Shown here piece after piece: positions 19,056-28,017 of a stretch of DNA of 64,000 bases (positions are counted from its first letter, which is position 1; the number at the start of each line of letters is the position of its first letter). This DNA is from JB111 sp049856295 (GTDB taxonomy: Bacteria > Actinomycetota > Actinomycetes > Actinomycetales > Actinomycetaceae), in NCBI RefSeq assembly GCF_049856295.1, contig NZ_JBNDMZ010000007.1, forward strand, positions 124,001 to 188,000, written 5' to 3'. The notes under the pieces are model-generated. The model was not told where the DNA came from and searched no databases. It saw nothing but the letters and a program-made list of their open reading frames with translations. Both the position numbers and the translations under genes were made by a program.

Positions 19056-22000
19056 CACTCCTCCTCCCGGCGCACGCGCAGCGGCAGGGCGAGGAGCACG
19101 ACGACGCCCAGCACCACCGCCTGCGCGGCGCCCATCCACACCGACCACGGCTCGCGGTGGACCACCGACAGCTCGCCACCCTCGCCCGCCGGCACGGCGA
19201 ACGCCTGCCGGCCCTCGACCTCGACCACCTCGAGCGGCGCGCCGTCGAGCGTGGCCTCCCAGCCCCGGTGGGGCGTCTCGGCCAGCAGCAGCACGCGGTC
19301 CGCGTCCGTCGACTCGACCACGGTGTCCACCTCGACCGCCTCGGCGTCGACGTCGGTCACGACCACCGCGTCGTCCGCAGCATCACCACCAGCGTCGTCG
19401 CCGTCCGCGCCGTCGCCCTCCGCCCGGCCGCCGTCCGGCAGGTCGGCGGCGTCGACGAGCCGCACGCGCGCGATCGAGCTGGCGCTGCCCTCGACCTCCG
19501 GGTCGCGCGAGAGCCGCAGCACGGTGCCGGACCCGTCGTCGGTCACGCCCTCGAGCCCGGGGACGGTGGCGAGCCGGGCGACGAGCGCCTCACGGTCGGC
19601 GTCGGTCGCCCCGGGCATCGGCTCCGGGTCGACGACGACGACGCCGACGGCGTGGTGCGAGAGCTCCTCGACGGCGCCCGGCTGCCCGCCGTCCGCCAGC
19701 AGGGCCACGACGTGTGCAAGGTCGTCGGACGCGCGCTCGTCGGCCGTGCCGAGCCTGATCGTCACGGCGGCGTCGGCCTCGCGCCGGCCGTCACCGCGCC
19801 ACAGCTCGGCGGCGACCTCGTCCGCGCCGGCCTGGAGGTGGAGGACCCGTGAGCGCAGGCCGGACGCCTGCTGCTCGACCGACAGCGCCGGCACCGCGCC
19901 GCCCGCCCGGGGGGCGAGGTGGTTCCACGTGCCCGCGGACGCGACCCACGTGCCCGCGGAGGCGAGCGGCACGAGCACGAGCACGATCGCGCCGACGGCG
20001 GCAAGGCCCTGACGCAGCCCGAGCTCCTGACCGCCGAGGGCCTCGGGGATGCCGTCGGCCGCGGCGACGACCGCGAGCAGGAGGCCCAGCAGGGCGAGGG
20101 TGGCCCCCGGGCCGGCCCACCCGGCGATCTCGGCGCCGTCGATCCCCGTGCCGCCCGGCACGCGGGTGGCGGCGACCGCAGTGGCGACCCCGAGCGCCGT
20201 GACGACCCAGCCGGCGCGGACCGCACGCGCCCGGCCGAGCCGGAGGAGCGCGAGGAGAGCGAGGACGAGCAGCAGGACGCCCGGCACGAGGAGGAGCAGG
20301 TCGCGCCAGGGCAGGTCGAGCACCTGGGTCGGGTCGGCGGGTGCACCCGAGGGCAGGTCCTGCGGGAGCCCGAGCAGGGCGAGCCACGCGGGCCCGGGGG
20401 CCGACGCGAGCCCGTGGCCCGGGTCCGCGACGGCGATCGCGAGGGGGCCGCGCTCGAGCGCCGTGACGATCGTCGGCGCGAGCAGCGCCAGCGCGGGCAC
20501 CGGGACGAGGAGCAGGAGGCCGCGGCGCCGCGGGACGAGCGGCGCGAGCACGAGCAGCCCGACGAGCGCGGCGGGCAGGAGGATCGGCGCGCCGGCGCTC
20601 GCGAGCGCCAGGGCGAGCCCGGCGCCGGCGGCACCCGTGATCGCGCCCGCCCGCGTCGTGCGGCGCGGCCGGACGACCGCACCGTTCCCGGGGTCGTTCG
20701 CCGCGGCACCGTCGTTCCCGGGACCGTCGTCCTCGAGCGGCTCGCCGTCGACGTCGACCCGACGCGCGTCGACCATCCCGGAGCGGATGACGTCCCGGCG
20801 CCGCACGCCGGCCACCCAGGCGATCCCGAGGCCGACGAGCGGGAGCGCGACGTGCGCGAGGACGGCCCCGAGCCGCCCCTCGCCGAGGGCCAGCCACAGC
20901 GTGGGGGCGACCGCCCAGGCGAGCGCGGCGGCGGCGCGCAGGAGGAGGGAGCGCGTGGCGGCGCCCGTGGCGGCCCACGCCGTGAGGGCCGCGGCCGGCA
21001 CGGCGAGCAGGACCGCGAGCGTGGCCACCCAGCCCGGGGAGAGGCCGACGAGGCCGAGCACCCAGGCGGCCGCGGCGAACAGGGTGAGCATCGGGTCCGC
21101 CGGGCCGGGGGCGCCGACCCCGGAGTCCATCCAGGTCGAGCGTGCCGTGATCCACAGGTCCTCGGCCGACCGGCCGAGGTGGGCGAGCGCGCCGCCTACG
21201 GGCTGGCCGCCGCCGACGAGCGGGAGCACGAACGGCAGCGCGAGCGTGAGGGCGACGACGACGACCAGGCCGAGCGTCACCCGGCGGCGTCGGCCGAGCT
21301 CGGCCCGCTCGGCGAGCTCGAGCTCCGAGGGCGCCTCGGCGAGCCGGCGCGCCGTGGCGGTCTGCCGGCGGATGGCGGCGCGCGCGGCGCGGACCTCGCC
21401 CGGCGTCGCCTCGAGCTCGCGCAGCGCGGCCCGGGAGCCGCGGCCGGCGGATGCGATCCGCCGGCGCGCGGCGGGGACCTTCGGCAGGCGGGCGACGAGC
21501 CGGCCGACGGCGGAGAGCTCGGCGACGGCGAGCGGCGTGTCTTTGCCGAGCATCCGCCACAGGGCGCGCAGCGGCCCGAGCAGGACGTAGCCGAGCGCGA
21601 GCAGCGGCCAGGTGCCGCGCGCGGCGAGCAGGGCGTTGTAGAGCTGGGCGGTGCGCCGCGCGGAGAAGGAACGGGCGGGGCTGCCGCGGTGGGCGCCGCC
21701 GGTCCCGGGGTCGCTCGCCCCGTCGAAGCCGGGGTGGGCGTCGGCCGGGCCGCCGTCCCGCACGTCCCCGTCCACGGCGAGGGCGCCGCGGGCGGCGTCG
21801 TCGTCATCGTCGGCGTGGTCGACGACCCGGACGCCGCCGTGCCCCGAGTCGCGCAGCCCCAGGTAGGAGGCCCGCCGGTGGAGCACGTGGGCGGTGGGCT
21901 CGACGACGACCCGGTACCCCGCGGCACGCACGCGCCGGGAGAGTTCGAGGCCGTCCCCGAACGGGCCGAGCACCTCGTCCGTGCCGCCGAGCCGCTCCCA

Positions 22001-22753
22001 CACCTGCGCGCCGACGAGCATGCCGGCGGTGCCGACCGCGAGCACGTCCTGGCGGTGGTCGTGCTGGCCCTGGTCGATCTCCTTCGGTTCGACGTCCGCC
22101 ACGCGGCGCGCCCGGCGCGTGGCCCGCACGCCCACCTCGAGCAGCCGGCCGGGGTCGTCCCAGTCGACCTGCTTGGCGCCGACCACGGCGAGCGACCGGC
22201 CGGCCTCCGCGGCACGGAGCTGACGGTCGAGCGCCCGGGGTGCCGGCGCGGAGTCGTCGTGCAGCAGCCAGAGCCAGTCGGGGTGCGACGCGGCCCCGGC
22301 ATCGAGCACACCGTCGGTCACCGCGCGCATCTCACCGGTGGTGACGGGCGACATCTCGCCCGTGGCCGCGCGGAAGCTCGAGCCCGCGGTCGTCGCACCG
22401 CCGGTTCCCGCGTCCGTCCGGCCGGAACGGCGTGCGGCCCGCTCGACCAGCTTCGCGTAGGCGTCCAGGCCCGCGGAGACGGCGCCGCCGAACGTGCTCG
22501 CGCCCTGCGCGGTGACGAGGCGGACGCGCGAGACGTCCTCGAGCCCGGACCGGTGGACGACCTCGACGATCGGCTCGCCGGTGCCGATGTCACGGCCCGG
22601 GGCGGCGACGTCGACGACGACGACGACCTCGGGGTGATGGGACTGCGCGGCGACGGCGGCGAGGGTGCGTTCGAGGTACGGCGTCACCCCGCAGGTGACG
22701 ACCACGGCGAGCGTCGTCGCCCGCGCGGGTGCAGCGGTGGTGCGGTCGACCAC
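19052..22753 (-). CDS. Large membrane glycosyltransferase, GT2 N-domain plus polytopic C-region
   Basis: The 1233-residue protein begins at a GTG three bases after whiB. Residues ~8-300 form a GT2 domain (TLAVVVTCGVTPYLERTLAA; HPDWLWLLHDDSAP supplies the acidic metal-binding motif; VGAQVWERLGGTDEVLGPFG). A basic segment (~440-490) leads into 12 or more membrane helices, a large external segment after about residue 960, and a final helix at the C-terminus (AAQAVVLGVVVLLALPL). It is probably a wall or lipoglycan glycosyltransferase that also handles lipid-linked substrate. It is coupled to DUF5719 and follows whiB. Confidence 0.88.
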   Translation of the reverse strand: MVDRTTAAPARATTLAVVVTCGVTPYLERTLAAVAAQSHHPEVVVVVDVAAPGRDIGTGEPIVEVVHRSGLEDVSRVRLVTAQGASTFGGAVSAGLDAYAKLVERAARRSGRTDAGTGGATTAGSSFRAATGEMSPVTTGEMRAVTDGVLDAGAASHPDWLWLLHDDSAPAPRALDRQLRAAEAGRSLAVVGAKQVDWDDPGRLLEVGVRATRRARRVADVEPKEIDQGQHDHRQDVLAVGTAGMLVGAQVWERLGGTDEVLGPFGDGLELSRRVRAAGYRVVVEPTAHVLHRRASYLGLRDSGHGGVRVVDHADDDDDAARGALAVDGDVRDGGPADAHPGFDGASDPGTGGAHRGSPARSFSARRTAQLYNALLAARGTWPLLALGYVLLGPLRALWRMLGKDTPLAVAELSAVGRLVARLPKVPAARRRIASAGRGSRAALRELEATPGEVRAARAAIRRQTATARRLAEAPSELELAERAELGRRRRVTLGLVVVVALTLALPFVLPLVGGGQPVGGALAHLGRSAEDLWITARSTWMDSGVGAPGPADPMLTLFAAAAWVLGLVGLSPGWVATLAVLLAVPAAALTAWAATGAATRSLLLRAAAALAWAVAPTLWLALGEGRLGAVLAHVALPLVGLGIAWVAGVRRRDVIRSGMVDARRVDVDGEPLEDDGPGNDGAAANDPGNGAVVRPRRTTRAGAITGAAGAGLALALASAGAPILLPAALVGLLVLAPLVPRRRGLLLLVPVPALALLAPTIVTALERGPLAIAVADPGHGLASAPGPAWLALLGLPQDLPSGAPADPTQVLDLPWRDLLLLVPGVLLLVLALLALLRLGRARAVRAGWVVTALGVATAVAATRVPGGTGIDGAEIAGWAGPGATLALLGLLLAVVAAADGIPEALGGQELGLRQGLAAVGAIVLVLVPLASAGTWVASAGTWNHLAPRAGGAVPALSVEQQASGLRSRVLHLQAGADEVAAELWRGDGRREADAAVTIRLGTADERASDDLAHVVALLADGGQPGAVEELSHHAVGVVVVDPEPMPGATDADREALVARLATVPGLEGVTDDGSGTVLRLSRDPEVEGSASSIARVRLVDAADLPDGGRAEGDGADGDDAGGDAADDAVVVTDVDAEAVEVDTVVESTDADRVLLLAETPHRGWEATLDGAPLEVVEVEGRQAFAVPAGEGGELSVVHREPWSVWMGAAQAVVLGVVVLLALPLRVRREEEW

Positions 22754-22756
22754 CTG

Positions 22757-23077
22757 CTAGACGGCGAGACGCTTGACGCGGCGGCGCTCGCGCTCCGAGA
22801 GGCCGCCCCAGATGCCGAACCGCTCGTCGTTCTCCAGCGCGTACTCCAGGCACTCCGAGCGCACGTCGCACGACGAGCACACCCGCTTGGCCTCCCGGGT
22901 CGAGCCACCCTTCTCGGGGAAGAACGCCTCGGGGTCCGTCTGCGCGCACAGGGCGCGGTCCTGCCAGGACAGGGGTCCCTCGTCACCGTTGTCGAGGTGC
23001 TCGAGCCCCGAGAGGTCGGTGTCCTCCCAGGACGTGGTCAAGGGTCCGTCACCCAGGATGTTCCACATGTCAGTCAC
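22757..23077 (-). CDS. whiB2: WhiB2/WhmD-type iron-sulfur transcriptional regulator
   Basis: The 106-residue protein carries the four WhiB cluster cysteines: C44, C67, C70 and C76 (CxxCxxxxxC). The turn motif GIWGGLSERERRRVKRLAV with basic DNA-contacting tail follows. WhiB2/WhmD/WhiB controls septation and division genes with sigma A, and whiB2 sits beside the same DUF3499/metallopeptidase-like pair in Mycobacterium. An ATG three codons later is also possible. A good -35/-10 pair lies upstream. Confidence 0.95.
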   Translation of the reverse strand: MTDMWNILGDGPLTTSWEDTDLSGLEHLDNGDEGPLSWQDRALCAQTDPEAFFPEKGGSTREAKRVCSSCDVRSECLEYALENDERFGIWGGLSERERRRVKRLAV

Positions 23078-23103
23078 TGCTCCAGTCGCCGCCGTTGGCG
23101 TGA

Positions 23104-23133
23104 ATTACACCCGTGTCATCCGCACCCCGTCAA
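23104..23133 (-). promoter_or_regulatory. Putative sigma-A promoter of whiB2
   Basis: On the minus strand TTGACG (23128-23133) is followed after 18 bases by TGTAAT (23104-23109). The predicted transcript would start near 23097, about 20 bases before the whiB2 ATG. This is the best -35 hexamer seen in the window. Confidence 0.5.
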
Positions 23134-23183
23134 GGGGAGGGACCAGCATCACGGCGCGTCGCCCGGCGTGTCGCCCTGGGACG

Positions 23184-23189
23184 TAGCCT
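23184..23189 (+). promoter_or_regulatory. Leaderless-type -10 for TIGR03089-rmlA
   Basis: TAGCCT ends six bases before the GTG at 23196, with no ribosome binding site between. The spacing indicates a leaderless transcript for the two-gene unit. Confidence 0.6.
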
Positions 23190-23195
23190 GGTCCG

Positions 23196-23954
23196 GTGCA
23201 CGATGCCCTGCTGATCATGGACCATCTCGCGACCCTCGGAGCCGCGCCCGCCGTCACCGCCTACGCGCCCGACGGGCGGCTCGAGGTCTCGGGCCGCGTC
23301 GCCCGCCAGTGGGCGAGCAAGATCGGCGGTCTCCTGCGCGACGAGCTGGACGCCGAGCCCGGCGACCTGCTGGCCGTCGACCTCCCCCCGTCCTGGCGGG
23401 CGCCGCTGTGGACGCTCGGGGCCCTGGTCGTCGGAGTCACGCCCCACCTGTCCGGCGCCCCGGCCGCCGACCACGGTGCGGGACCGGCGGGCTCAACGGG
23501 TGCCGCGGGCTCCACGGGTGCCGGGCCGTCCGCCACGGCCCCTGCGACGGCCCCGCTGGCCACCGTCACGCACGAGCCCGCCGCCGCGGGCGCGGTCGCC
23601 GGCACCGTGCTCGCGCTGGCCGAGCCCTCGATGTCGATGCGCTGGGCCGGCGACCTCCCGGCCGGGGCTCTCGACGCCTCCGCCGAGACGCTCGCCCAGC
23701 CCGACGAGCTCATCCTCCCGCCGACCCCCGCCGAGGGGGACCCGACCGCTGAGGCGGGTGCCGCCGTCGGGCGGGGTCTCGACCGTGGTGCGCGCGTGGC
23801 GCTCGTGCCGACCTCGACGGCCCACGGGGTCGCGTGGGTGCTCGGCACCTGGCTCGCGGGCGGCTCGGCCGTGCTCCTCGCCCCGGGGACCTCGCCCGAG
23901 GAGGCGGCGCGACTCGCCGAGGTGGAGCGCGCGACGCTGCAGGCGGCAGACTAG
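23196..23954 (+). CDS. TIGR03089 family protein
   Basis: The 252-residue protein resembles the N-terminal part of AMP-dependent synthetases (LEVSGRVARQWASKIGGLLR, then LLAVDLPPSWRAPLWTLGAL and LVPTSTAHGVAWVLGTWLAG). It lacks the catalytic signature and C-terminal lid of true acyl-CoA ligases. It matches the actinobacterial TIGR03089 family (Rv3268 is the mycobacterial example, also near whiB2 and rhamnose genes). A Gly/Ala/Thr-rich insert lies around residues 90-125. rmlA follows after four bases. Function unknown. Confidence 0.85.
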   Translation: MHDALLIMDHLATLGAAPAVTAYAPDGRLEVSGRVARQWASKIGGLLRDELDAEPGDLLAVDLPPSWRAPLWTLGALVVGVTPHLSGAPAADHGAGPAGSTGAAGSTGAGPSATAPATAPLATVTHEPAAAGAVAGTVLALAEPSMSMRWAGDLPAGALDASAETLAQPDELILPPTPAEGDPTAEAGAAVGRGLDRGARVALVPTSTAHGVAWVLGTWLAGGSAVLLAPGTSPEEAARLAEVERATLQAAD

Positions 23955-23958
23955 GGCG

Positions 23959-24828
23959 ATGCGCGGAATCATCCTGGCCGGCGGCGCCGGCACCCGGTTG
24001 CACCCCATCACCATCGGCGTGAGCAAGCAGATGGTGCCGGTCTACGACAAGCCGATGATCTACTACCCGCTCACCACGCTCATGCTGGCGGGCATCCAGG
24101 ACATCCTCGTCATCACGACGCCCCACGACCAGGCCCAGTTCCAGCGCCTCCTCGGCGACGGCTCGCAGTTCGGCATCAGCCTCGACTACGTGGTCCAGTC
24201 GGAGCCGAACGGTCTCGCGCAGGCGTTCGTCCTCGGCGCCGACCACGTCGGCACGGACCACGCGGCGCTCGTGCTCGGGGACAACATCTTCTACGGCCCC
24301 GGCATGGGCACGCGGCTGCGCCGCAACACCGAGGTCGACGGCGGGGCCGTGTTCGCGTACCACGTGGCCGACCCGACCGCCTACGGCGTGGTCGAGTTCG
24401 ACGCCGACCACCGCGCGATCTCCATCGAGGAGAAGCCCGCGCAGCCGCGCAGCTCGTTCGCCGTGCCCGGCCTGTACTTCTACGACAACGACGTGCTCGA
24501 GATCGCGAAGAACCTCGAGCCCTCCGCCCGCGGCGAGTACGAGATCACCGACGTCAACCGCGCCTACCTCGAGGCCGGTCGCCTGTCCGTCGAGGTCCTC
24601 CCCCGCGGCACCGCCTGGCTCGACACCGGCACCTTCGACTCGCTCGCCGACGCGACCGCGTTCGTCCGCACCGTCGAGGCCCGGCAGGGGCTCAAGGTCG
24701 GCTGCCCGGAGGAGGTCGCCTGGCGCATGGGCTTCCTCACCGACGACGAGCTGCGCGAGCGCGCCGAGCCGCTGCGCAAGTCCGGGTACGGGGAGTACCT
24801 GCTCGGGATCCTCGCCCGCGGTCGCTGA
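23959..24828 (+). CDS. rmlA: Glucose-1-phosphate thymidylyltransferase
   Basis: The 289-residue enzyme makes dTDP-glucose from glucose-1-phosphate and dTTP, the first step to dTDP-L-rhamnose. The nucleotide-binding loop LAGGAGTRLHP and VSKQMVPVYDKPMIYYPLTT are at the N-terminus. LGDNIFYGPG has the metal-binding Asp, and ISIEEKPAQPRSS and AWLDTGTFDSLADA are also present. The length is exactly typical. It follows TIGR03089 by four bases, while rmlB is 29 kb away. Confidence 0.97.
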   Translation: MRGIILAGGAGTRLHPITIGVSKQMVPVYDKPMIYYPLTTLMLAGIQDILVITTPHDQAQFQRLLGDGSQFGISLDYVVQSEPNGLAQAFVLGADHVGTDHAALVLGDNIFYGPGMGTRLRRNTEVDGGAVFAYHVADPTAYGVVEFDADHRAISIEEKPAQPRSSFAVPGLYFYDNDVLEIAKNLEPSARGEYEITDVNRAYLEAGRLSVEVLPRGTAWLDTGTFDSLADATAFVRTVEARQGLKVGCPEEVAWRMGFLTDDELRERAEPLRKSGYGEYLLGILARGR

Positions 24829-24862
24829 GCGGCTGACACGCCGACCATCTGCCCCGCCGGCG

Positions 24863-24907
24863 GGCGACGAGCCGACCGCCTGGCGACGAGCCGCCGGGCG
24901 ACACGCC
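24863..24907. repeat. Imperfect 19-bp tandem repeat after rmlA
   Basis: GGCGACGAGCCG is at 24863 and 24882, with a shortened third copy at 24897. The 130-bp spacer after rmlA otherwise holds an A/T-richer stretch (24924-24955) that may contain the promoter of the next gene. Confidence 0.5.
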
Positions 24908-24958
24908 TGACGACTCTCTCGCCCGGTTGTCATCACTTTCTCATGACGCCGTGCTGGG

Positions 24959-25888
24959 ATGACGTTCATCATGACGTCACCCGCAGGACACCTCGGGGGC
25001 GCGGCCTCCCCTGCGGTCGGCGCGCCCGGGAGTGGCGCGGGCTCGGGCGTCCCGTCCACGACGAACCCCGGAACCGAGCACGACGACGACACGCGTGCCG
25101 CATCGTCGCCGACCCCCGATGAGCCCGGACCCGGCACCCCGACCGCCGGCGCCACGGCTGCGCACCCGGCGCCCTCCGGCCTCGCCGTCGTCCCGTGGCG
25201 CCGCGTGGCCGTCGCGCTGTCGGTGGTCTCCCTGCTCGTCACCGTCGCCAGCTACATCCCCACCCGCTGGACCGGGGGCGGGCTGTTCTACGGCGGCGGC
25301 GAGTGGCACCACATCTTCGACGTCGCGCTCGAGAACTCGGTGGCCACCACCTGGTCGACGATGCTCATGACCGCCGGGGCCGTGCTGTGCGGCCTGTGCG
25401 CGTGGCTCGTCCGGCGCCAACGGTCCGGCGCCGCCTGGCCGTGGGTGCTCCTCGGGCTGGGGCTCGCCGCCTTCGCCGTCGACGAGGCGTCGAGCCTGCA
25501 CGAGCGGCTGCCGCTGGTCGTCGACCGGCTCGGCATCGAGGCCTCGATCACCTACGCCTGGCTGATGATCGGCATCCCGCTGGCGATCGCGGTGGTGGTC
25601 GGCGTCGTCGTGTGCGCCATCCGGCTGCCACGGAGCGCGCGGTGGCTGATGATCGCGGGGATCCTCGTGTTCTTCGCCGGGGCGGTCGGTGTCGAGATGC
25701 TCACCGGCGAGCTGCGCACGTACGCCCCGGACGTCCACAACCGGTTCCTCTCCGAGCTCATCCACTCCGAGGAGCTGCTCGAGCTGCTCGGCATCGGGAT
25801 CGCCGTGTGCGCGCCGCTGAGTGCGCTGCGCGTGACGCCCCGCCGCGCGGACCCGGGCGAGCTGCACCTCGTCGTCGCGACGCGCTGA
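24959..25888 (+). CDS. Uncharacterised six-helix membrane protein
   Basis: The 309-residue product has a disordered Pro/Ala/Gly N-tail of about 75 residues. Five or six helices follow, starting VAVALSVVSLLVTVASYIPT. Polar residues near helix ends stand out: FAVDEASSLHERLP after helix 3 and a Glu-rich LSELIHSEELLELLG before the last helix. An ATG four codons later is an alternative start. I do not recognise a named family. The acidic/His pattern might form a buried active or metal site, but that is conjecture. It lies between core genes and the rhamnose genes and is transcribed alone. Confidence 0.75.
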   Translation: MTFIMTSPAGHLGGAASPAVGAPGSGAGSGVPSTTNPGTEHDDDTRAASSPTPDEPGPGTPTAGATAAHPAPSGLAVVPWRRVAVALSVVSLLVTVASYIPTRWTGGGLFYGGGEWHHIFDVALENSVATTWSTMLMTAGAVLCGLCAWLVRRQRSGAAWPWVLLGLGLAAFAVDEASSLHERLPLVVDRLGIEASITYAWLMIGIPLAIAVVVGVVVCAIRLPRSARWLMIAGILVFFAGAVGVEMLTGELRTYAPDVHNRFLSELIHSEELLELLGIGIAVCAPLSALRVTPRRADPGELHLVVATR

Positions 25889-25926
25889 CCGCGGCGCCGA
25901 CCAGCTCCCGCCGCTCCCGCCTCGGC

Positions 25927-26361
25927 TCAGGCCCCCGCGACCACCGACACGTCGAGCAGTCCCGGGAAGTCCTCGAACCAGTCCGCGGCGTCGGCGCTGC
26001 ACCGCAGCCGCACCGTCGTGCCGTGGGGGTCGAGGTTCGCCGGGTGCCGCGGGTGCGCGCCGCACGGCGGCACCGGGAGGCCGTAGAGCTCGCCCTCGTC
26101 GAGGTAGTTCTGCACGTCCTCGAAGATCGTCGCCGCCGCGCAGCTCGCCGTCCCGTGACTCATGCCGACCAGCTCCCGGTCATAGCTGAACGGCTCGGTG
26201 AGGCGCGGTCCCGAGACCGCCACCCGAACCGTCGGGTGATCACCGGGCGCGGGCTCGCCGGGAACCACGGCCACCGTGACGCCGGCCGACCGGAACGCCC
26301 ACGTCAGGCACGCCTCGACCAGGCCGATCACGGCCGGGTCGGCAGCGGTGCGCACGGTCAC
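25927..26361 (-). CDS. Small hypothetical cytoplasmic protein
   Basis: The 144-residue protein has no signal peptide or membrane helix. A Cys/His/Pro-rich stretch (LPVPPCGAHPRHPANLDPHG, then VRLRCSADAADWFEDF) could be a small zinc site. I do not recognise the family. It sits 24 bp upstream of rmlD in the same direction, so it may be co-transcribed with it as the downstream strand arrangement allows only if it is read separately; the rmlD stop lies upstream of its start on the minus strand. Confidence 0.65.
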   Translation of the reverse strand: MTVRTAADPAVIGLVEACLTWAFRSAGVTVAVVPGEPAPGDHPTVRVAVSGPRLTEPFSYDRELVGMSHGTASCAAATIFEDVQNYLDEGELYGLPVPPCGAHPRHPANLDPHGTTVRLRCSADAADWFEDFPGLLDVSVVAGA

Positions 26362-26385
26362 TGCTCAGGCCCGGGGCGCGACGGC

Positions 26386-27234
26386 TCAGGCCCCGAGGAC
26401 CTCGGGCGCCGCGGCCCGCCAGCGCTCGTCCCACGCACCGATCGGCTCGACCCCGGCCGCCCGCAGCGAGTCGTGCCCGAGCACCGAGTACGCGGGGCGG
26501 GGGGCCTTCGCGGGGAACGCGTCCGCCGTCGTCTCCCCCACCATGGCCGGATCCTTGCCGAGCGTCTCGACGATGAGGCGCGTGAAGCCGTGCCAGCTCA
26601 CCTGCCCCGAGCTCGTCGCGTGGTAGGTCCCCGGGGCGGCGTCGGCGGCGACGAGGCGCACGATCAGGTCAGCGACGTCGCGGGTCCAGGTCGGCTGGCC
26701 CACCTGGTCGGTGACGACGGACAGCGAGTCGCGCTCGCCGGCCAGGCGCGCCATCGTCCGGGGGAAGCACTTCCCCCCGGCGCCGTAGAGCCACGCGGTC
26801 CGCACGATGAGCGCGCGCGGGTCCTCGGCGCGCACGGCCCACTCACCGGCGGCCTTCGTCCGGCCGTACGCGGAGGCCGGGGCGATCGGCGCGGCGGCCG
26901 GGTACGGCTCGCTCGCGACGCCGTCGAACACGTAGTCGGTGGAGACGTGGACGGTGCGCGCACCGGCGGCCGCGGCGGCGCGGGCGAGGAGCTGCGGGCC
27001 GACGGCGTTGAGGCGGAAGGCCGCGGGCTCGGCGTCCTCGGCGTCGTCGACGGCGGTCCAGGCTGCGCAGTTGACGACCACGTCGACGTCCCGCACGGTC
27101 CGCGCGACGAGCGCGGGGTCCGTGATGTCGAGGTCGTCCCTGCCGAGCGCCGTCACGTCCTCGCCCGCCTCACGGAGCGCGGCGTCAAGATCCTGGCCGA
27201 GCATCCCGGCCGCCCCGGTGACCATCCAGCGCAC
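26386..27234 (-). CDS. rmlD: dTDP-4-dehydrorhamnose reductase
   Basis: The 282-residue short-chain dehydrogenase reduces dTDP-4-keto-L-rhamnose to dTDP-L-rhamnose with NAD(P)H. VTGAAGMLGQDL is the nucleotide loop, VVNCAAWTAVDDAE the second cofactor segment, and HVSTDYVFDGVASEPY with YGRTKAAGEWAV gives the catalytic Thr/Tyr/Lys. The GTG start lies behind GAGGGAGG; an ATG three codons on is the alternative. It is divergent from rmlC across a 168-bp intergenic region and precedes the small hypothetical gene at 25927. Confidence 0.95.
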   Translation of the reverse strand: MRWMVTGAAGMLGQDLDAALREAGEDVTALGRDDLDITDPALVARTVRDVDVVVNCAAWTAVDDAEDAEPAAFRLNAVGPQLLARAAAAAGARTVHVSTDYVFDGVASEPYPAAAPIAPASAYGRTKAAGEWAVRAEDPRALIVRTAWLYGAGGKCFPRTMARLAGERDSLSVVTDQVGQPTWTRDVADLIVRLVAADAAPGTYHATSSGQVSWHGFTRLIVETLGKDPAMVGETTADAFPAKAPRPAYSVLGHDSLRAAGVEPIGAWDERWRAAAPEVLGA

Positions 27235-27402
27235 GTCGTGCCTCCCTCGGCCCGCCCGGCCCCTCCGCGCGACGACCACGACCACAGTAGTGGCGCCCCG
27301 CGCGGCTAGGCTGGCCCGGCACGCGGCCCGGTCCCGCGCGGCCACGTACCGCGCACACCCGCGCCGCTGACGACCACACCCGCGCGACGGAAGGACCACG
27401 CC

Positions 27403-28017
27403 ATGGAGATCCGCGAGCTGAAGGTCGGCGGCGCCTACGAGATCACCCCGAAGCAGTTCACCGACCCGCGGGGCGTGTTCTTCGAGGCCTACAAGTCGAG
27501 CGAGTTCGAGAAGGTCGTCGGGCACACGCTCTCCCTGGCCCAGACCAACAGCTCGGTCTCGGCCGCGGGCGTCCTGCGCGGCATCCACTTCGCGCAGCTG
27601 CCGCCCTCGCAGGCCAAGTACGTGTGGTGCCCGCGCGGCGCGCTGCTCGACGTCGTCGTCGACGTCCGGGTCGGCTCGCCCACCTACGGTCAGTGGGACT
27701 CGGTCCTCCTCGACGACGTCGACCGCCGCGCGATCTACGTCGGCGAGGGCATCGGCCACGCCTTCTGCTCGCTCGAGGACGGCTCGACCGCGGTCTACAT
27801 GTGCTCGACCCAGTACGCGCCGGGCCGCGAGCACGGCATCCACCCGCTCGACCCGGCCATCGGCATCGAGTGGCCGAGCGTCGACCGCGCCGGCAACCCG
27901 ATGGAGCTGCTGCTCTCGGACAAGGACTCCGCGGCGCCGAGCCTGGCCGAGGTCGCCGACCAGGGTCTGCTCCCCACGGCGCAGGAGGCCGCCGACTTCT
28001 ACGCGAGCCTGAGGTGA
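27403..28017 (+). CDS. rmlC: dTDP-4-dehydrorhamnose 3,5-epimerase
   Basis: The 204-residue cupin enzyme epimerises dTDP-4-keto-6-deoxyglucose. FTDPRGVFFEAYKSSEF, VLRGIHFAQLPPSQAKYVWC (catalytic His in RGIHF) and GEGIGHAFCSLEDGSTAVYM (Tyr of the active site) are all visible. The ATG follows GGAAGG. The stop overlaps the next glycosyltransferase as GTGA, suggesting that the latter uses the rhamnosyl donor. Confidence 0.96.
   Translation: MEIRELKVGGAYEITPKQFTDPRGVFFEAYKSSEFEKVVGHTLSLAQTNSSVSAAGVLRGIHFAQLPPSQAKYVWCPRGALLDVVVDVRVGSPTYGQWDSVLLDDVDRRAIYVGEGIGHAFCSLEDGSTAVYMCSTQYAPGREHGIHPLDPAIGIEWPSVDRAGNPMELLLSDKDSAAPSLAEVADQGLLPTAQEAADFYASLR

Noticed and set aside
19919..23752. 1277-residue open frame on the plus strand across the large glycosyltransferase and whiB
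   Set aside because: It is antisense to two well-supported genes, is dominated by Arg/Gly/Glu/His low complexity, and has no recognisable domain. Long antisense frames are expected at this G+C.
25927..26361. Small hypothetical protein as a toxin or immunity protein
   Set aside because: No partner gene, toxin fold or mobile-element context is visible; only a weak Cys/His motif.
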